A DNA stretch of 7,447 nucleotides from JBAZOJ01 sp041648755 (GTDB taxonomy: Bacteria; Planctomycetota; B143-G9). The stretch lies in contig JBAZOJ010000182.1 of assembly GCA_041648755.1 (NCBI GenBank), positions 1 to 7,447 on the forward strand, read 5' to 3'. This document shows, piece by piece, positions 5,781-7,447 of this stretch. The translations under genes were made by a program, and so were the position numbers. How positions within the stretch are numbered: the stretch's first letter is position 1; each line of letters starts with the position of its first letter. The notes below the pieces were generated by a model. That model worked only from the letters and a program-made list of their open reading frames with translations, had not been told where the DNA came from and made no database searches.

Positions 5781-7447
5781 ATGGGCAAAATTCATCTCCT
5801 GCAACAGGCCGTAATCAACCAGATCGCCGCTGGCGAGATAATCGAGCGTCCGGCTTCCGTTCTGAAGGAGCTGGCCGAAAACTCGCTCGACGCTGGCGCA
5901 ACGGAGATCTCGGTTGATATCGAAGGCGGCGGCAGGCAACTGCTGCGGATTGCCGATAACGGCGAGGGAATCCTCCCCGAGGATCTGCCCGTCGCATTGC
6001 TCAGCCATGCCACCTCCAAGCTGACCGACGCCGAGGAAATGGCATCCGTGATGACCCTCGGGTTCAGGGGCGAAGCTCTCGCATCAATAGCGGCGGTCAG
6101 CGAACTGACCATCCTCAGCCGCCCGCCTTCGCTCCCTTCGGGCCACTGTATCGTCTGCCGCTACGGCGAGGTGGTGGAAAGCAGCGAAATCGGCATGGCC
6201 CCCGGCACCGTGGTCGAGGTGCGCGACATCTTCCGCAATCTGCCCGCGAGGCTGAAATTCCTCCGCTCTCCCACCGCAGAGGCTTCTCATATTTCCGAAA
6301 TGCTTACCCGCTTCGCCCTTTCTTTTCCGGGCGTGGCATTCAGACTGAAAGTGGGCGCGCGGCAGTCCATCTCCGCCGCTCCGACCGGCGATCCGCTTCG
6401 CCGGGTCAGGGAATTCCTTGGCGATGAGGTCGCGGATTCCATGATCCCTGTCGACTATTCCGAGCCCGAATGGGGCACCGTGCGCGGGTACGTTTCCTCT
6501 CCGCCGACCGCGCGGGCGAACTCACGCTTCCAGTACACCTATCTCAACAGTCGCTACATTCGCGACCGCCAGATCAGCGCTGCCTTGGCCGAGGCCTACC
6601 GTGGAAGGCTGATAGGGGGGCAATATCCCATCGCCGTCCTGTCTTTCTCGATCGAGCCATCCGCGTTCGACATCAACGTCAGCCCTACCAAAATTGAGGT
6701 GCGCTTCGCCGACGGCCACAGGATATATTCCTTTGCGCTCCAGGCTATTATCAGGGCACTGGAGTCGCACGGCGGACCTGCGAGAATCGAAGCTTCCATC
6801 CCCGCTGAACCGAGTGGCGAACACCAGGAAAGTGTCAAGCGTTCGATCCTGGACTTCTACGCCAACCGCTCGGGCGAGTCACGCCCGGACTATTCACGGC
6901 CCCGGAGTCACCAGGATTTCGCCTCGCCTGCGCAACCTCCCATCCGTCACGAGCCCCAATCGGAACTCACCGTCTGCGGATGGCGCTACATCGGAAGCTT
7001 GGCCAATACTTTCCTGATGTTCGAGGACGGTGGCGACCTGATAGCCATTGACCAGCATGCATTGCACGAGCGGATACTTTTTGAGGAATTGTCAGGGAAG
7101 GCGACGGGCAGCCAGAGGCTTCTGATTCCGCAGGCGATCGAGTTGTCGCAGGCCGAGATGGCTGTCTGGGAGGCTGCATCGGACGCGCTTGTCCGCGCAG
7201 GCTTTGAAGTGGAGCCGTTCGGCGAACGTACTATAGCCGTACACGCAGTACCGGGAGGATTCCCCGTCGAGCGTTGCGGTGAGGCTATTCAACGGGCCTG
7301 TGCCGAGCGGGCGGGCGCGGGAGAGCAGGGGGGAGACCCCGCAAAGATACTGGAAACGATAGCCTGCAAGGCTGCCATCAAGGCGGGTGACGCGCTTTCG
7401 CACTCCGAGATATCCGCGCTCGTAATGCGTTACCTTTCCATCGAGGG
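5781..7447 (+). CDS. mutL: DNA mismatch repair protein MutL, endonuclease type, 3' end beyond window
   Basis: Mismatch-repair coordinator that links MutS mismatch recognition to strand incision. The frame is open for 555 codons to the window edge with no stop or shift. The N-terminal GHKL ATPase domain is intact: IAAGEIIERPASV, AENSLDAGA (catalytic E33, Mg-binding N34), DNGEGI (59-64), HATSK (76-80) and GFRGEAL (94-100). NVSPTKIEVRF (from residue 299, with K304) contacts ATP. A polar linker spans about 335-394. The C-terminal domain carries DQHALHERILFE (from residue 424), an exact fit to DQHA-x2-E-x4-E, the metal-dependent nicking motif. IACKAAIKAGD (A528-C529-K530) corresponds to the second, ACR-like motif. 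The last motifs of the domain should lie in the missing part, probably some tens of residues. This implies a MutH-independent, self-nicking pathway. Directly abuts the DUF523 gene. Confidence 0.97.
   Translation, partial: MGKIHLLQQAVINQIAAGEIIERPASVLKELAENSLDAGATEISVDIEGGGRQLLRIADNGEGILPEDLPVALLSHATSKLTDAEEMASVMTLGFRGEALASIAAVSELTILSRPPSLPSGHCIVCRYGEVVESSEIGMAPGTVVEVRDIFRNLPARLKFLRSPTAEASHISEMLTRFALSFPGVAFRLKVGARQSISAAPTGDPLRRVREFLGDEVADSMIPVDYSEPEWGTVRGYVSSPPTARANSRFQYTYLNSRYIRDRQISAALAEAYRGRLIGGQYPIAVLSFSIEPSAFDINVSPTKIEVRFADGHRIYSFALQAIIRALESHGGPARIEASIPAEPSGEHQESVKRSILDFYANRSGESRPDYSRPRSHQDFASPAQPPIRHEPQSELTVCGWRYIGSLANTFLMFEDGGDLIAIDQHALHERILFEELSGKATGSQRLLIPQAIELSQAEMAVWEAASDALVRAGFEVEPFGERTIAVHAVPGGFPVERCGEAIQRACAERAGAGEQGGDPAKILETIACKAAIKAGDALSHSEISALVMRYLSIE

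Noticed and set aside
5274..6008. Minus-strand open frame across STAS, DUF523 and mutL (244 codons)
   Set aside because: It crosses three genes with strong family motifs on the plus strand and has no recognisable product.

Overview
The window is GC-rich, densely packed bacterial DNA with no sign of rRNA, tRNA, CRISPR or transposon sequence. The gene set suggests a free-living bacterium, probably from a poorly cultured phylum. It holds a capsule or GDP-sugar enzyme, a large exported PDZ plus repeat protein, a HAMP/SpoIIE-type phosphatase with a STAS partner, a TudS-like DUF523 protein and an endonuclease-type MutL. The taxon cannot be fixed from the sequence; Armatimonadota-like or similar candidate phyla are only a guess.

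Layout: positions 1-75 are the 3' flank of the first gene and carry a four-copy heptanucleotide tandem repeat. A mannose-1-phosphate guanylyltransferase (manC, 1140 to 76, minus strand) is transcribed divergently from a large exported protein (1250-3799, plus). The 109 bp between them holds two back-to-back sigma-70-like promoters and a strong Shine-Dalgarno site for each gene. The exported protein has a signal peptide, one complete PDZ domain plus an apparent second PDZ half, a helical middle region, and about 12 copies of a 26-28 residue G-x-D-x-Y / Q-G repeat.

After a 76 bp gap with a possible weak terminator and a candidate promoter, four plus-strand genes follow with almost no spacing. 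They are a membrane HAMP/PP2C-SpoIIE phosphatase (3876-5030), a small STAS protein (5036-5353), a DUF523/TudS-like Fe-S protein (5325-5780, overlapping the STAS gene by 29 bp) and mutL (from 5781, running off the right edge).

The phosphatase and STAS genes look like a partner-switching signalling pair, but the STAS protein has Met where the phosphorylated Ser normally sits. The TudS-like gene abuts mutL directly (TGA then ATG), so signalling, thiobase metabolism and mismatch repair appear to share a transcript. No stretch over 300 bases lacks a gene. The most unusual items are the repeat architecture of the exported protein and the serine-less STAS partner.
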